The notes beneath the pieces were generated by a model that saw only the letters and a program-made list of their open reading frames with translations, searched no databases and had not been told where the DNA came from. From Gordonia rhizosphera NBRC 16068 (GTDB lineage Bacteria; Actinomycetota; Actinomycetes; Mycobacteriales; Mycobacteriaceae): a DNA stretch of 64,000 nucleotides. The stretch lies in the NCBI RefSeq assembly GCF_000298195.1, contig NZ_BAHC01000125.1, positions 1-64,000 on the forward strand, written 5' to 3'. Position 1 is the first letter of the stretch. Each line of letters starts with the position of its first letter. A program made the translations under genes and the position numbers. Of the stretch, positions 17,857 through 26,375 are shown one piece after another.

Positions 17857-18290
17857 GCCAATCCGAGGTGCTGCGCTGCGGTGGGGTCGCTGTCGTTGAG
17901 AAGGTCGAGGCAGCGGAGGTGTTCTTCCTCCTCGCCGATCGCCTCGGCCGCACGGGCGAGGGCACCCACGCACCGGAGGAAGCCCTGGTTGGGTTCGTGG
18001 CTCCAGGGCACCGGGCCGAAGCCCTTCCATCCGTGCCGACGCAACTGGTCCAGACCGCGGTGGTAGCCGGTGCGGGCGTAGGCGTAGGCCTCGATGACCT
18101 TCGCGATCGACGACCCCGAATCGGAGGCCTCGAGCGCCGCCTCGGCCAGGTACGCCCACGCGATCGACGCGGTGGGATGGGCGGCGGCCGTCGCGGCCGG
18201 GTCGGCACCGTTGAGCAGGTCCGATTCGGCCTCGTCGTCGCCGGTGAGCAGAACCGGTTGCGGGCCCAGGAGATCTCCGAAGGAAGTCAC
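17853..18290 (-). CDS. DUF3151 family protein, Rv0360c-like
   Basis: A 145-residue cytosolic protein of the actinobacterial DUF3151 family, recognised by its opening FGDLLGPQPVLL, the run WAYLAEAAL and the strongly conserved WKGFGPVPWSHEPNQGFLRC. Length agrees with Rv0360c of M. tuberculosis as I recall it. Start is GTG 18288-18290; the longer in-frame ORF upstream lacks family residues. It overlaps the exporter gene by 4 bp and may be co-transcribed with it. The Glu-rich EEEEHLRCLDLL part may be a metal or protein contact; no activity is known to me. Confidence 0.8.
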   Translation of the reverse strand: MTSFGDLLGPQPVLLTGDDEAESDLLNGADPAATAAAHPTASIAWAYLAEAALEASDSGSSIAKVIEAYAYARTGYHRGLDQLRRHGWKGFGPVPWSHEPNQGFLRCVGALARAAEAIGEEEEHLRCLDLLNDSDPTAAQHLGLA

Positions 18291-18601
18291 CGTTCCATTC
18301 AAGCACCACCGCATCGCCCCGGACCCTGGCCACGCCCCGATACCGCGGTCACCCGCTGGGCAAGACCGGGACTGCCCCGTCGCAAGGCGAGGCTGCCTGA
18401 TGGGGAGCACACGCACGCCTGCTCACCAAAAGACAACGGTGTCACAAGACACTGAATGCTCGATCCGAGCAGGATTTCGCTAGTGTGAATGACGCGATCG
18501 GCCGCAATGCAGGGGACCCGGGGTTCCATGCCGGTGCCGCCGGTGTCGAAGGACACCGACCGCGACCACATTCACTCCGGACAAGGCAGGTGTAGACGAC
18601 G
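18291..18601. other. Intergenic region between two divergent backbone genes
   Basis: About 310 bp that must hold the promoters of the DUF3151 gene (leftward) and the Rv0361-like gene (rightward). A TAGTGT at 18481-18486 could be a -10 box for the rightward gene, but no good -35 box is visible. I see no RNA gene or clear operator. Confidence 0.4.
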
Positions 18602-20587
18602 ATGCCGCCAACACAAGGTGACCAGAAGTCTTCCCTGGTGGGCCGCGCATTCTCCGCGTGGCGTGAGCGCCGGGCAAACCACGTCCGCCGGGGTCCGCAG
18701 GAACCGGTGGTCGACATCACTGACATCACGAAGGGCAGCGATTCACCGGTGACGGACGCGACGAACACCAATGACGGGATGGCCCGGGCCGGCGAGGATC
18801 GCGACAACGTCGTCGAGGCCCCGGTGGACACCCAGGCAGAGACCAATGTCACCAACGACGCGGCGCCAACGGCTCCGGATGCGACCGCCACCGACTCCGA
18901 CTCCGCTCCCGCCGAGGACACCCCCACCGACGAAGCGACCGACGTAGACGAGGCGAGCCAGGTCGAGGACACGGACGTCGACACCGCGGCCGAGGACGAT
19001 GCGCCCGAGGAAGCCGGTCCGACCGACGAGGGCACCGTGCCTGATGAGGGCACCGTGTCTGACGAGCGCACCGTGTCTGACGAGGGCACCGTGTCCGAGG
19101 CGGATGCCGGGTCCGACGCGAACACCGGGTCCGAGGAGATTCCGTCCGACGGCGATGCGGCGTCCGAGACCGCCGTGTCCGAAACCGCGGACGACCTGAG
19201 CGACGGTGACCAACGCGCCGACCAACCCGACGCCGTCCAGTCCGACGCCGTTCAGTCCGACGACGCAGCCGAGCAGGTCGACGACTCCTCGGACAACGAC
19301 CAGACCGGCGATGGGCCGACCGACGACCCGTCGGCGAACACCGACACCGACATCACCGACGACACCACCGTCGAACAGGTCGATGCCACCGTCGAACCAG
19401 TCGCCGACAGCGACAGCGACGACAGCGACGACGCCAAGGACACCGACGACTCCACACCGGCCCCGGCACCCGCGACGAGCCGGCCGGTCCCCAAGGGCGG
19501 ACGGGGCATCGATTCGGCAACCACGGTGATCCGGCGTGAGGATCTGCCCGACACCGCCGACCTCGAGGATCTCGAGAACATCGACGCCCTCGGCGGCGCA
19601 GCGGGAGGCGCTGCGGCCGGGGCCGCGGCGGTGACGGCGGCACGGATCGGTCCCAGCGATTCGGCCACGACCACCATCCGCCGCGACGACCTGCCCGACC
19701 CCGCCGAACTCGACGACCTGTCGGAGATCGACGCGACCGACGAGTGGACCGACGTCGACGAGACCTCAGTCCTTAAGACCGAGTCGGCCACCGACGACGC
19801 CGAGGCCATCGACACCGCCGAAGACGCGGGCGACTCGGACTCTGCCACCAAAGAATTCAGCGCCGAAGAGTCGAGCGCCGACGGTTCCGGCGACACGGAG
19901 ACGACAGTGATGTCGGCCGCCGAACCCGTCGAGACCGACGCCGACGACACGCAGGTCGACTCCGACTCCGAGGAGTCACGCGACGACGCCGAGACGTCGA
20001 TGATGACCAAGCCGTTGGCGGCGGCGACAGCCACCACCACGACCGCGGCCGCCACATCGAAGAACTCCTCCGCCGCCGACGGCTGGTCGACGACCGCACA
20101 CAAGCCCACCGTCATCCCGGGCACGACCGAACAGGCCGAGCCAGGTACACACCGGCGGCGCTGGCCGTTCGTGGTCGCGGGTGTCGCTCTCGTCGCCGTC
20201 ATCGCCGCGGTGATCGGCGGCGTGTACGCGTATCTGAACCTGCGTCCGCCCGCTCCCGAGGACGAGGCCGCCGACGCCGCACAGACGTTCGCGACCGCGC
20301 TCTACGAGGGCGACCTCACCACGCTGCGGTCGATCACCTGCGGCGAACGCCACCAGTTCTACACGTCGATCAGCGACGCGGACTTCCAGAAGATCTATGA
20401 CGGACAGAAGGCCCGCGACGAACTCGTACAGGTCAACGACATCACCGCGGTCAAGCTGACCGGCAACGGCGAGCAAGCGGTCGTCGAGGTCTCCGCGGTC
20501 CATGCCAACAGCCCCGACGAACCGCAGACGGTGACGATCAACCTGGAGAAATCCGGAGACGAGTGGAAGGTGTGCACGCCACAGTGA
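18602..20587 (+). CDS. Rv0361-like membrane protein with long acidic disordered cytoplasmic region
   Basis: A 661-residue protein in three parts. Residues 1-500 are extremely rich in Asp, Thr, Ser, Glu and Ala and should be disordered; they include four 6-residue repeats (DEGTVS type, residues 142-165). One transmembrane helix (WPFVVAGVALVAVIAAVIGG, from residue 521) follows an Arg-rich stop-transfer RRR. About 115 residues outside form a small domain with DAAQTFATALYEGDLTTLRSITC and an ending DEWKVCTPQ, resembling the DUF4878/NTF2-like domains of mycobacterial membrane proteins. The disordered part holds five similar short motifs around a Thr (near residues 304, 353, 384, 431 and 462: SATTVIRRED, SATTTIRRDD, VDETSVLKTE, TETTVMSAAE, AETSMMTKPL) that look like kinase/FHA recognition motifs. 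Position matches Rv0361, which is far shorter as I recall it (about 275 residues). Confidence 0.8.
   Translation: MPPTQGDQKSSLVGRAFSAWRERRANHVRRGPQEPVVDITDITKGSDSPVTDATNTNDGMARAGEDRDNVVEAPVDTQAETNVTNDAAPTAPDATATDSDSAPAEDTPTDEATDVDEASQVEDTDVDTAAEDDAPEEAGPTDEGTVPDEGTVSDERTVSDEGTVSEADAGSDANTGSEEIPSDGDAASETAVSETADDLSDGDQRADQPDAVQSDAVQSDDAAEQVDDSSDNDQTGDGPTDDPSANTDTDITDDTTVEQVDATVEPVADSDSDDSDDAKDTDDSTPAPAPATSRPVPKGGRGIDSATTVIRREDLPDTADLEDLENIDALGGAAGGAAAGAAAVTAARIGPSDSATTTIRRDDLPDPAELDDLSEIDATDEWTDVDETSVLKTESATDDAEAIDTAEDAGDSDSATKEFSAEESSADGSGDTETTVMSAAEPVETDADDTQVDSDSEESRDDAETSMMTKPLAAATATTTTAAATSKNSSAADGWSTTAHKPTVIPGTTEQAEPGTHRRRWPFVVAGVALVAVIAAVIGGVYAYLNLRPPAPEDEAADAAQTFATALYEGDLTTLRSITCGERHQFYTSISDADFQKIYDGQKARDELVQVNDITAVKLTGNGEQAVVEVSAVHANSPDEPQTVTINLEKSGDEWKVCTPQ
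19025..19096 (+). repeat. Four tandem 18-bp coding repeats
   Basis: Four consecutive 18-bp units encode DEGTVP, DEGTVS, DERTVS and DEGTVS inside the disordered region of the Rv0361-like protein. The units differ by a few bases, so copy number may vary between strains. Confidence 0.7.
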
Positions 20588-20823
20588 CCGGTGCCCGACC
20601 GACCTGGACGCCCATGCAGAACGCGGGACACGGACAGACCGATCCCCCGCCGCACGGCTACTACTTCGAGCCGCCTACCCGGCCGCTGCATGCGCGCCGA
20701 GAAGAAATGCCCACGTCGCCGGCGCGCCCCTCGCGACGACGCGTCGAGCCCTCGGTGGTGCTCGCCGCACTCGTCATGTGTGCACTCGCCATCGGAGTGA
20801 TCGTCGGCCTCGCCACCATGTGA
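20584..20823 (+). CDS. Small single-pass membrane protein, translationally coupled to the Rv0361-like gene
   Basis: A 79-residue protein starting at GTG 20584, which overlaps the preceding TGA as GTGA. It has a Pro/Gly/Tyr-rich N-terminal half (TDPPPHGYYFEPP), a basic patch RPSRRR and a C-terminal transmembrane helix (VVLAALVMCALAIGVIVGLA), so it would be tail-anchored with the N-terminus in the cytoplasm. I recognise no family. The coupled start suggests it works with the upstream membrane protein. Length and a plausible membrane helix support it as a real gene, but evidence is modest. Confidence 0.55.
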   Translation: MTGARPTWTPMQNAGHGQTDPPPHGYYFEPPTRPLHARREEMPTSPARPSRRRVEPSVVLAALVMCALAIGVIVGLATM

Positions 20824-20929
20824 CGTGGCGTCACTGACCCGCTCCCGCACAAGCGCCCCATCCAGCGGCACCATCGACGGATCGTCGACGTCTCCGTTTC
20901 CGAGCGCATCTCGGGGCGCCCCCGGAATG

Positions 20930-20961
20930 CAACAGCGCCCGGCCATCGCCGGGCGCTGTTG
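20930..20961. terminator. Bidirectional terminator hairpin between convergent genes
   Basis: A perfect 14-bp stem (20930-20943 with 20948-20961, sequence CAACAGCGCCCGGC on the left) with a CATC loop, placed between the small membrane protein gene and the end of fba. No long T-run follows, as usual in actinobacteria. Confidence 0.75.
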
Positions 20962-20977
20962 ATTCTGAGGTGGTGGA

Positions 20978-22015
20978 TCAGGCGCTGATCGACTTGCCGA
21001 CCGACTTGAGGTCGGTGCACGCCTCGACGACGCGCTCACTCATGGAGGTCTCGGCCTTCTTCGACCAGACACGCGGGTCGTAGGTCTTCTTGTTGCCGAC
21101 GTCGCCGTCGACCTTGAGCACACCGTCGTAGTTGGTGAACATGTGCCCGGCGATCGGACGGGTGTAGGCGTACTGGGTGTCGGTGTCGACATTCATCTTC
21201 ACCACGCCGTAGCTGAGTGCCTCCTCGATCTCGCTCTTGAGCGAGCCCGAACCACCGTGGAACACGAAGTCGAATGGCTTGGAACCCTCGGCGAGGCCGA
21301 GCTTCTTCACCGCGACCTCCTGGCCGGTGTTGAGCACATCGGGGCGCAGCTTGACGTTGCCCGGCTTGTATACGCCGTGGACGTTGCCGAAGGTGGCCGC
21401 CAGCAGGTAGCGGTTCCCCGAGTCACTGGCGCCGAGTGCGTCGAGTGTCCGCTCGAAGTCCTCGGGGGTGGTGAACAGTTTGTCGTCGATGGCAGCCTCG
21501 ACGCCATCCTCTTCACCGCCGACGACGCCGATCTCGACCTCGAGGATGATCTTGGCCGACCCCGCCTTGGCGAGGAGTTCCTTGGCGATCTCCAGGTTCT
21601 CGGTCAGTGGCACCGCGCTGCCGTCCCACATGTGCGACTGGAACAGCGGGTTCTTGCCGGCGTCGACGCGCTCCTGCGAGATCGCGAGCAGCGGACGCAC
21701 GTAGGTGTCGAGCTTGTCCTTCGGGCAGTGGTCGGTGTGCAGCGCGATCGTCACGTCGTACTTCGCAGCGATCACGTGCGCGAACTCCGCGAGCGCGACC
21801 GCACCGGTCACCATGTCCTTGACACCGAGACCGGAGCCGAACTCGGCGCCGCCGGTGGAGAACTGGATGATGCCGTCGCTGCCGGCGTCCGCGAAGCCCT
21901 TGATGGCCGCGTTGATTGTCGACGACGACGTGCAGTTGATCGCAGGGAAGGCATAGCCCCCTGCCTTGGCCTTGTCGAACATTTCCGCGTACTGCTCTGG
22001 GGTTGCTATGGGCAT
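20978..22015 (-). CDS. fba: Class II fructose-bisphosphate aldolase
   Basis: A 345-residue zinc enzyme that cleaves fructose 1,6-bisphosphate to dihydroxyacetone phosphate and glyceraldehyde 3-phosphate in glycolysis, and runs in reverse in gluconeogenesis. Zinc and phosphate sites are in ALHTDHCPKDK, LEVEIGVVGGEEDG, FGNVHGVYKPGNVKL and VFHGGSGSLKSEI, and the NVDTDTQ segment follows. Length and motifs match the actinobacterial class II type (Rv0363c). GGAGG lies about seven bases before the ATG. It is convergent with the Rv0361-like gene and divergent from the DedA gene. Confidence 0.97.
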   Translation of the reverse strand: MPIATPEQYAEMFDKAKAGGYAFPAINCTSSSTINAAIKGFADAGSDGIIQFSTGGAEFGSGLGVKDMVTGAVALAEFAHVIAAKYDVTIALHTDHCPKDKLDTYVRPLLAISQERVDAGKNPLFQSHMWDGSAVPLTENLEIAKELLAKAGSAKIILEVEIGVVGGEEDGVEAAIDDKLFTTPEDFERTLDALGASDSGNRYLLAATFGNVHGVYKPGNVKLRPDVLNTGQEVAVKKLGLAEGSKPFDFVFHGGSGSLKSEIEEALSYGVVKMNVDTDTQYAYTRPIAGHMFTNYDGVLKVDGDVGNKKTYDPRVWSKKAETSMSERVVEACTDLKSVGKSISA

Positions 22016-22147
22016 CTGACGTCCTCCAACCGGATAAGGCTTAAACGCTTGCGACTGCTGACTCCCGTCCAGTATGTCAAGCCCCGATGCGGCGCGTGCA
22101 GTCGCGTTGAAATGGACACACAGGATGAGCAGGTACCCTTGAGACCC

Positions 22148-22867
22148 GTGATCGACTCAGTTCTCGCCCAGACCACGACCAACGTCGCCCTCATGCCGGG
22201 CTTCCTCGACCCGGTGACGCTCCTCGGCTACTTCGGTGCTTGGGCATTCTGGGGGCTGCTGCTGGTCATCTTCATCGAATCCGGTGTGCTGTTCCCGGTC
22301 CTACCGGGTGACTCTCTGCTGTTCGTCGCCGGCATGGTGGTGGCCGCGGGCGGCAAGGAGGGTATCGAGCAGTTCGCCGAACTCTGGCAGCTCCTGGTCT
22401 TCGTTCCGATCGCGGCCATCCTCGGTGGCCAGGTCGGCTACTGGATCGGCCGCTTCATCGGCACCGAGATGTTCAAGCCCGACGCGCGGTTCCTCAAGGA
22501 GCGCTACCTCACCGAGGCCCACGAGTTCTTCGAGAAGCACGGTCCGATCACGATCTTCCTGGCCCGCTTCGTTCCGATCGTGCGCACTCTGGCCCCGATC
22601 GTCGCCGGCGCCGCGCGCATGAAGTACTCGGTGTTCTTCCTCTACAACGTCGTCGGCGCCATCGTCTGGGGTGCGGGCATCGTGCTACTGGGCTACTGGC
22701 TGGGCCGCTTCGAGATCGTGCAGAAGCTCATCGAGCCCATCTTCATCCTGATCGTGGTGCTCTCCGTGGCACCGATGTTCATCGAGTGGTACCGGCGTCG
22801 GCGGGCGGCCAAGAAGGTCGCCGCCACCGCCACTACAAGCCCGGCCGAGGCCTCCGACACCGTCTGA
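22148..22867 (+). CDS. DedA family membrane protein, Rv0364-like
   Basis: A 239-residue polytopic membrane protein of the DedA/VTT superfamily, thought to move phospholipid carriers or other lipids between leaflets under the proton gradient. Conserved parts are FIESGVLFPVLPGDSLLFVAG, with the acidic Glu and the G-D pair, GYWIGRFIGTEMF, and FLARFVPIVRTLAPIVAGAARM, with the essential Arg residues. The last 30 residues are cytoplasmic and basic. Start GTG 22148 is preferred because the hydrophobic part follows soon after; an in-frame ATG at 22112 would add 12 residues. It is divergent from fba as in M. tuberculosis. Confidence 0.88.
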   Translation: MIDSVLAQTTTNVALMPGFLDPVTLLGYFGAWAFWGLLLVIFIESGVLFPVLPGDSLLFVAGMVVAAGGKEGIEQFAELWQLLVFVPIAAILGGQVGYWIGRFIGTEMFKPDARFLKERYLTEAHEFFEKHGPITIFLARFVPIVRTLAPIVAGAARMKYSVFFLYNVVGAIVWGAGIVLLGYWLGRFEIVQKLIEPIFILIVVLSVAPMFIEWYRRRRAAKKVAATATTSPAEASDTV

Positions 22868-22887
22868 TCGCGGACCGTCCCACGATC

Positions 22888-22926
22888 GTATGAAGCCGGC
22901 TCCGCCACGCGGAGCCGGCTTCATAC
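22888..22926. terminator. Bidirectional terminator hairpin
   Basis: A perfect 17-bp stem (22888-22904 with 22910-22926) and a 5-base loop CCACG between the convergent DedA and monooxygenase genes. It marks the edge of the gentisate cluster. Confidence 0.8.
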
Positions 22927-22940
22927 ATTCTGTTGTCGGC

Positions 22941-24188
22941 TCAGACCGCCACGGCGGGTGCGCGATCGCTCGAATAGGCCCACAGCCAGTCGGTGTAGCG
23001 GTAGCTCGACGTGTCCCGGCTGCGGAAGAGCTCGTTGCGGGCGATCCGCGCGGTGCCGTCGAGGTGCCACAGCTCACCCCACATCCGCCCCGTCGTCAGG
23101 ATGCGGTTGCAGCGCGGCGCGCGCTCGGCATTGACCGCGGCCAGCGTCCGGTCCCAAGCATCCGGGACGCCCAGGGCCAGCTCCTCCTCGGCATAGTCGG
23201 CGATGCACTTGGCGTCCTCGATGGCCATGACCGCACCCGACGCCAGGTACTGCAGCGGGGGATGCGCGGCGTCGCCGAGCAGGATCATGCGTCCGTCGAC
23301 CCAGTTGTCGATCGGCCCACGGTCATACATCGGCCACCACCGGTCGCGCCACAGGTGGTCGGTCGCCGACTGCACCGTCGGGTGGCAGTGGTCGTAGGCG
23401 TGTTCCAGTTCGTCCGGGCCGCCCCATTCCGCCTTGCCGGCCTTGAAGCCCGGCGATTCGAAGACCGCGACTTGGTTGAGCATCGTCCCACCGCGCAGCG
23501 GGTACTGGATGAAGTGGCAACCCGGCCCGATGTAGCCGACGACGTCAGTGAGCGGCCCGCTCGCTTCGCTCCCGGCGCCGGGGGTGATGCCCAGCCCGGC
23601 CGGCACCTCGTCCATCGGGAATGTCCCGCGGTAGGCGACGTAGCCGGACGACACCGGCTCGTCGTCGGAGATCTTGGCCCGGAGCCGCGACTTCAGTCCG
23701 TCCATGGCGAGAACGACGTCGGCCTCGTGGGTCCTGCCGTCGGCGGTGGTCAGCACCGCGCGGTTGCTTTCGGTGACGACATCGTCGACGGTCTGACCGG
23801 TGAGCAGTTCGGCCCCGGCATCCCGTGCCGCCTCGATGAGTATCGAGTGCAAGTCGCTGCGGTGGATGACGAAGTACGGGCCGCCGTAGCGCGCCCGGAA
23901 GTCCACGCCGAGGTCCACGCGGGTCAGCTCCTCGGTGGTCACCGCGTCGCGGAAGACCAGGTTGCCGGGAAGCACGCCACGCGCGAGGGCGGTGTCGAGC
24001 AGACCCCAGGACTCGAGCATGCGTGACCCGTGCGGGCCGATCTGGAGACCGGCGCCGACCTCGCCGAACTCGGCTGACCGCTCGAACAGGGTGACCGAGG
24101 CACCCTTTCGGGCCAGCGCGAGGGCGGCCGCGGCACCGCCGATACCGCCACCGGCGATCAGGACTCGGGATTGTGACAGAGAGGACAT
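22941..24188 (-). CDS. FAD-dependent aromatic monooxygenase, probable 3-hydroxybenzoate 6-hydroxylase
   Basis: A 415-residue single-component flavin hydroxylase. The FAD Rossmann motif is [20 protein letters not shown] at residues 9-28, the DG motif is in [14 protein letters not shown], and the GD motif is in [19 protein letters not shown]. This is the salicylate/3-hydroxybenzoate hydroxylase group that adds one oxygen to a hydroxybenzoate using NAD(P)H. Because gentisate dioxygenase and the two following ring-cleavage genes are next door, the product is most likely gentisate, so the substrate would be 3-hydroxybenzoate (salicylate 5-hydroxylation is less likely for a single-component enzyme). 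It is divergent from the IclR regulator, with 137 bp between the two start codons. Confidence 0.85.
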   Translation of the reverse strand: MSSLSQSRVLIAGGGIGGAAAALALARKGASVTLFERSAEFGEVGAGLQIGPHGSRMLESWGLLDTALARGVLPGNLVFRDAVTTEELTRVDLGVDFRARYGGPYFVIHRSDLHSILIEAARDAGAELLTGQTVDDVVTESNRAVLTTADGRTHEADVVLAMDGLKSRLRAKISDDEPVSSGYVAYRGTFPMDEVPAGLGITPGAGSEASGPLTDVVGYIGPGCHFIQYPLRGGTMLNQVAVFESPGFKAGKAEWGGPDELEHAYDHCHPTVQSATDHLWRDRWWPMYDRGPIDNWVDGRMILLGDAAHPPLQYLASGAVMAIEDAKCIADYAEEELALGVPDAWDRTLAAVNAERAPRCNRILTTGRMWGELWHLDGTARIARNELFRSRDTSSYRYTDWLWAYSSDRAPAVAV

Positions 24189-24318
24189 GATGGTGACTCC
24201 TGTTGTAGGTGATGTGAGCGGAATCGAAAGCGTGCGGTCAGAGGACTACGGGGCACGCTGTCGTGGCCGGGGTCATACCGACCACCGTGATGGACACCGC
24301 GAGCACCCGGCAATACAG

Positions 24319-24333
24319 TTCTGCTATGCAGAA
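24319..24333. promoter_or_regulatory. Probable IclR operator overlapping the iclR start codon
   Basis: TTCTGCTATGCAGAA is an inverted repeat (TTCTGC, 3-bp spacer, GCAGAA) covering the ATG of the IclR gene at 24326. The same TTCTG-N5-CAGAA dyad recurs at 25126-25142 in front of the gentisate dioxygenase gene. Binding here would block expression of the regulator itself and might affect the divergent monooxygenase. Confidence 0.6.
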
Positions 24334-25123
24334 ACGTGTCATCGAGCGGCCGTCGTACACGATCACGTCCGTCGACAACGCCCTGCGCCTGCTCGAGATG
24401 CTGCGCGACGTCGGCGCACTACGCCTTTCGGACGCAGCGGCCGAGCTCGGCGTCGCGAACTCCACCGCCCACAGGTTGCTCGCGATGCTCGTCTACCGGG
24501 GATTCGCCGTGCAGGACGAACATCGCCTCTACCACCCGGGACCGGCGATGGGGGCCGGACCTGCACGTCAGGGCTGGACACGCGACCTCACCGATCGCGC
24601 CCGCCCCTACATGGAGGCTCTCACCGCACAGACCGGTGAGACCACCAACCTGGTCATCCGGGTCGGCACCCAGGCCCGCTTTCTCTACTCGGCCGAAGCG
24701 GCCACGATTCTGCGGATCGGCGACCGGCAGGGACAGGTGCTCGACGCCCACCGCACCGCCGGCGGCCGGGCCCTTCTCGCCGAACTCGATGACGACGTGC
24801 TCGAACAGCTCTATCTGCGTCCTGCGGAGATGGTTGACGGCGACGCCACCGACCCCAGACTGCCGCGTGCGGAATTCGACGAGTTCCGCCGCCAGCTGCG
24901 CGGTGTCCGCGACAGCGGCGTGGGCATCAACCTGCAACTCTCCGAAGACGGGGTGGCCGCGTTCGGCATGGCGATCCACAACGGGCGGGGCAGCGCGATC
25001 GGCGCCATCACGGTCGCGGTCCCGGCCAACCGTTACGAGCAGCACACCCGCGGCCCGCTGATCGGTCAGCTCCGGCGTTGCATCCGCGAGATCGAGATCG
25101 AGGTGGCCGACATCGAGCCCTGA
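24326..25123 (+). CDS. IclR-family regulator of the gentisate cluster
   Basis: A 265-residue regulator with an N-terminal winged helix-turn-helix (ALRLLEMLRDVGALRLSDAA, then STAHRLLAMLVYRGF, about residues 15-65) and the IclR effector-binding domain behind it (ETTNLVIRVGTQARFLYS; GGRALLAEL; GVGINLQLSEDGVAAFGMAI). IclR proteins of this type control aromatic ring-cleavage operons and respond to pathway acids. Its place between the divergent hydroxylase and the dioxygenase makes gentisate or 3-hydroxybenzoate the likely effector. Start ATG 24326 (MQKRVIERPS) is preferred to an upstream in-frame ATG at 24263. Two matching dyads at its start and just past its stop suggest what it binds. Confidence 0.88.
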   Translation: MQKRVIERPSYTITSVDNALRLLEMLRDVGALRLSDAAAELGVANSTAHRLLAMLVYRGFAVQDEHRLYHPGPAMGAGPARQGWTRDLTDRARPYMEALTAQTGETTNLVIRVGTQARFLYSAEAATILRIGDRQGQVLDAHRTAGGRALLAELDDDVLEQLYLRPAEMVDGDATDPRLPRAEFDEFRRQLRGVRDSGVGINLQLSEDGVAAFGMAIHNGRGSAIGAITVAVPANRYEQHTRGPLIGQLRRCIREIEIEVADIEP

Positions 25124-25125
25124 GA

Positions 25126-25142
25126 TTTCTGCTGATCAGAAA
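25126..25142. promoter_or_regulatory. Probable IclR operator upstream of gentisate dioxygenase
   Basis: TTTCTGCTGATCAGAAA is an inverted repeat with 6-bp arms and a 5-bp centre, sharing TTCTG-N5-CAGAA with the site at 24319-24333. It lies 3 bp after the iclR stop and 78 bp before the dioxygenase start. Confidence 0.6.
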
Positions 25143-25219
25143 AGCATCGAGATTCCTCGGTGCTCGCCTCTACCGTCGGGTGATCCGAGTGATCCGCAAC
25201 ATGACCGATGGAGATCGAG

Positions 25220-26323
25220 ATGACCACAACCGTCAACAGCCCGGCCGACGCCGCGGCGGACGGGGCCGACGCCGTGAACCAGACCGCGCTCGACGAGATG
25301 TACGCCTCGTTCGCCGCCGCACACCTCAATCCGCTGTGGACCCAGATCGGCGACCTCATGCCGATGACACCGACCCCACAAGCCGTGCCCTACGTGTGGC
25401 GGTGGGACGAACTGCTCCCCCTGGCCGAGGAGGCCGGACGATTGGTGCCAGTCGGCCGCGGCGGCGAGCGCCGCGCGATCGCGCTCGCCAACCCGGGGCT
25501 GGGCGGTCGCCCCTACGTCAGCCCGACAATGTGGGCGGCGATCCAGTACCTCGGCCCGCGCGAGACCGCACCCGAACACCGGCACAGCCAGAACGCCTTC
25601 CGCTTCGTGGTCGAGGGCGAGGGCGTGTGGACCGTCGTCAACGGCGACCCGGTCGCCATGCGCCGCGGCGACTTCCTGCTCACCCCGGGCTGGAACTTCC
25701 ACGGCCACCACAACGAGACCGATCACCCGATGGTGTGGATCGACGGCCTCGACATCCCGTTCAGCTATTACGCGGACACCGGATTCTTCGAATACGGGTC
25801 CGACGGCGTCACCGACGAGTCGATGCCGCACATCTCCCGGTCCGAGCGCCTGTGGAGTCACCCTGGTCTGCGCCCCCTCGTGGGCCTCGACGCCAAGACC
25901 AGCTCGCCGATCGCCGCCTACCGCTGGGAACACACCGATGCCGCCCTGCGTGAACAGCTCTCACTCGAGGCCGAAGGCTACGCCGCGACCACCGAACCCG
26001 GCCACGCCGCGGTGCGCTACACCAACCCGACGACCGGTGGGGACGTGATGCCGACGATCCGGGCCGAGTTCCACCGCCTGGCCGCCGGCACCCAGACCGC
26101 GACGCGCCGCGACGTCGGGTCGACCGTCTTCCAGGTCTTCGACGGCAAGGCTGAGATCGCCCTCGCCGAGGACACCCGAACCCTGTCGACCGGCGACCTG
26201 GTCGTCGTGCCCTCCTGGGTGCCCTGGTCGCTGGCCAGCGACGACGGCATCGACCTGTTCGCCTTCTCCGACGCCCCGATCATGGAGCGTCTGCACTTCG
26301 ACCGCACCCAGATCAGCCGCTGA
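25220..26323 (+). CDS. Gentisate 1,2-dioxygenase
   Basis: A 367-residue double-cupin Fe(II) enzyme that opens gentisate (2,5-dihydroxybenzoate) with O2 to maleylpyruvate. The first cupin carries the metal ligands in PEHRHSQNAFRFVVEG (H120 and H122) and the later His in GWNFHGHHNE. The second cupin (about residues 255-350, RRDVGSTVFQVFDGKAEI) lacks the His ligands, as is common in this family. The ATG at 25220 has GGAG seven bases upstream; an ATG four codons earlier is in frame. It is followed by fumarylpyruvate hydrolase (52 bp) and maleylpyruvate isomerase (1 bp), giving the whole lower gentisate route. Confidence 0.93.
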   Translation: MTTTVNSPADAAADGADAVNQTALDEMYASFAAAHLNPLWTQIGDLMPMTPTPQAVPYVWRWDELLPLAEEAGRLVPVGRGGERRAIALANPGLGGRPYVSPTMWAAIQYLGPRETAPEHRHSQNAFRFVVEGEGVWTVVNGDPVAMRRGDFLLTPGWNFHGHHNETDHPMVWIDGLDIPFSYYADTGFFEYGSDGVTDESMPHISRSERLWSHPGLRPLVGLDAKTSSPIAAYRWEHTDAALREQLSLEAEGYAATTEPGHAAVRYTNPTTGGDVMPTIRAEFHRLAAGTQTATRRDVGSTVFQVFDGKAEIALAEDTRTLSTGDLVVVPSWVPWSLASDDGIDLFAFSDAPIMERLHFDRTQISR

Positions 26324-26375
26324 CCATTCCATCCCGCCGATGGTCTCGATCACCCCACCCCACCCGAGGAACCCA

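Noticed and set aside
17857-18333. Upstream extension of the FUSC-family frame across DUF3151
   Set aside because: It overlaps DUF3151 almost entirely and contains no membrane segment; a TTGA-coupled start at 17856 fits better.
21143-22111. Plus-strand extension of the DedA frame across fba
   Set aside because: The frame is open by chance opposite fba; DedA-like sequence begins only after 22148.
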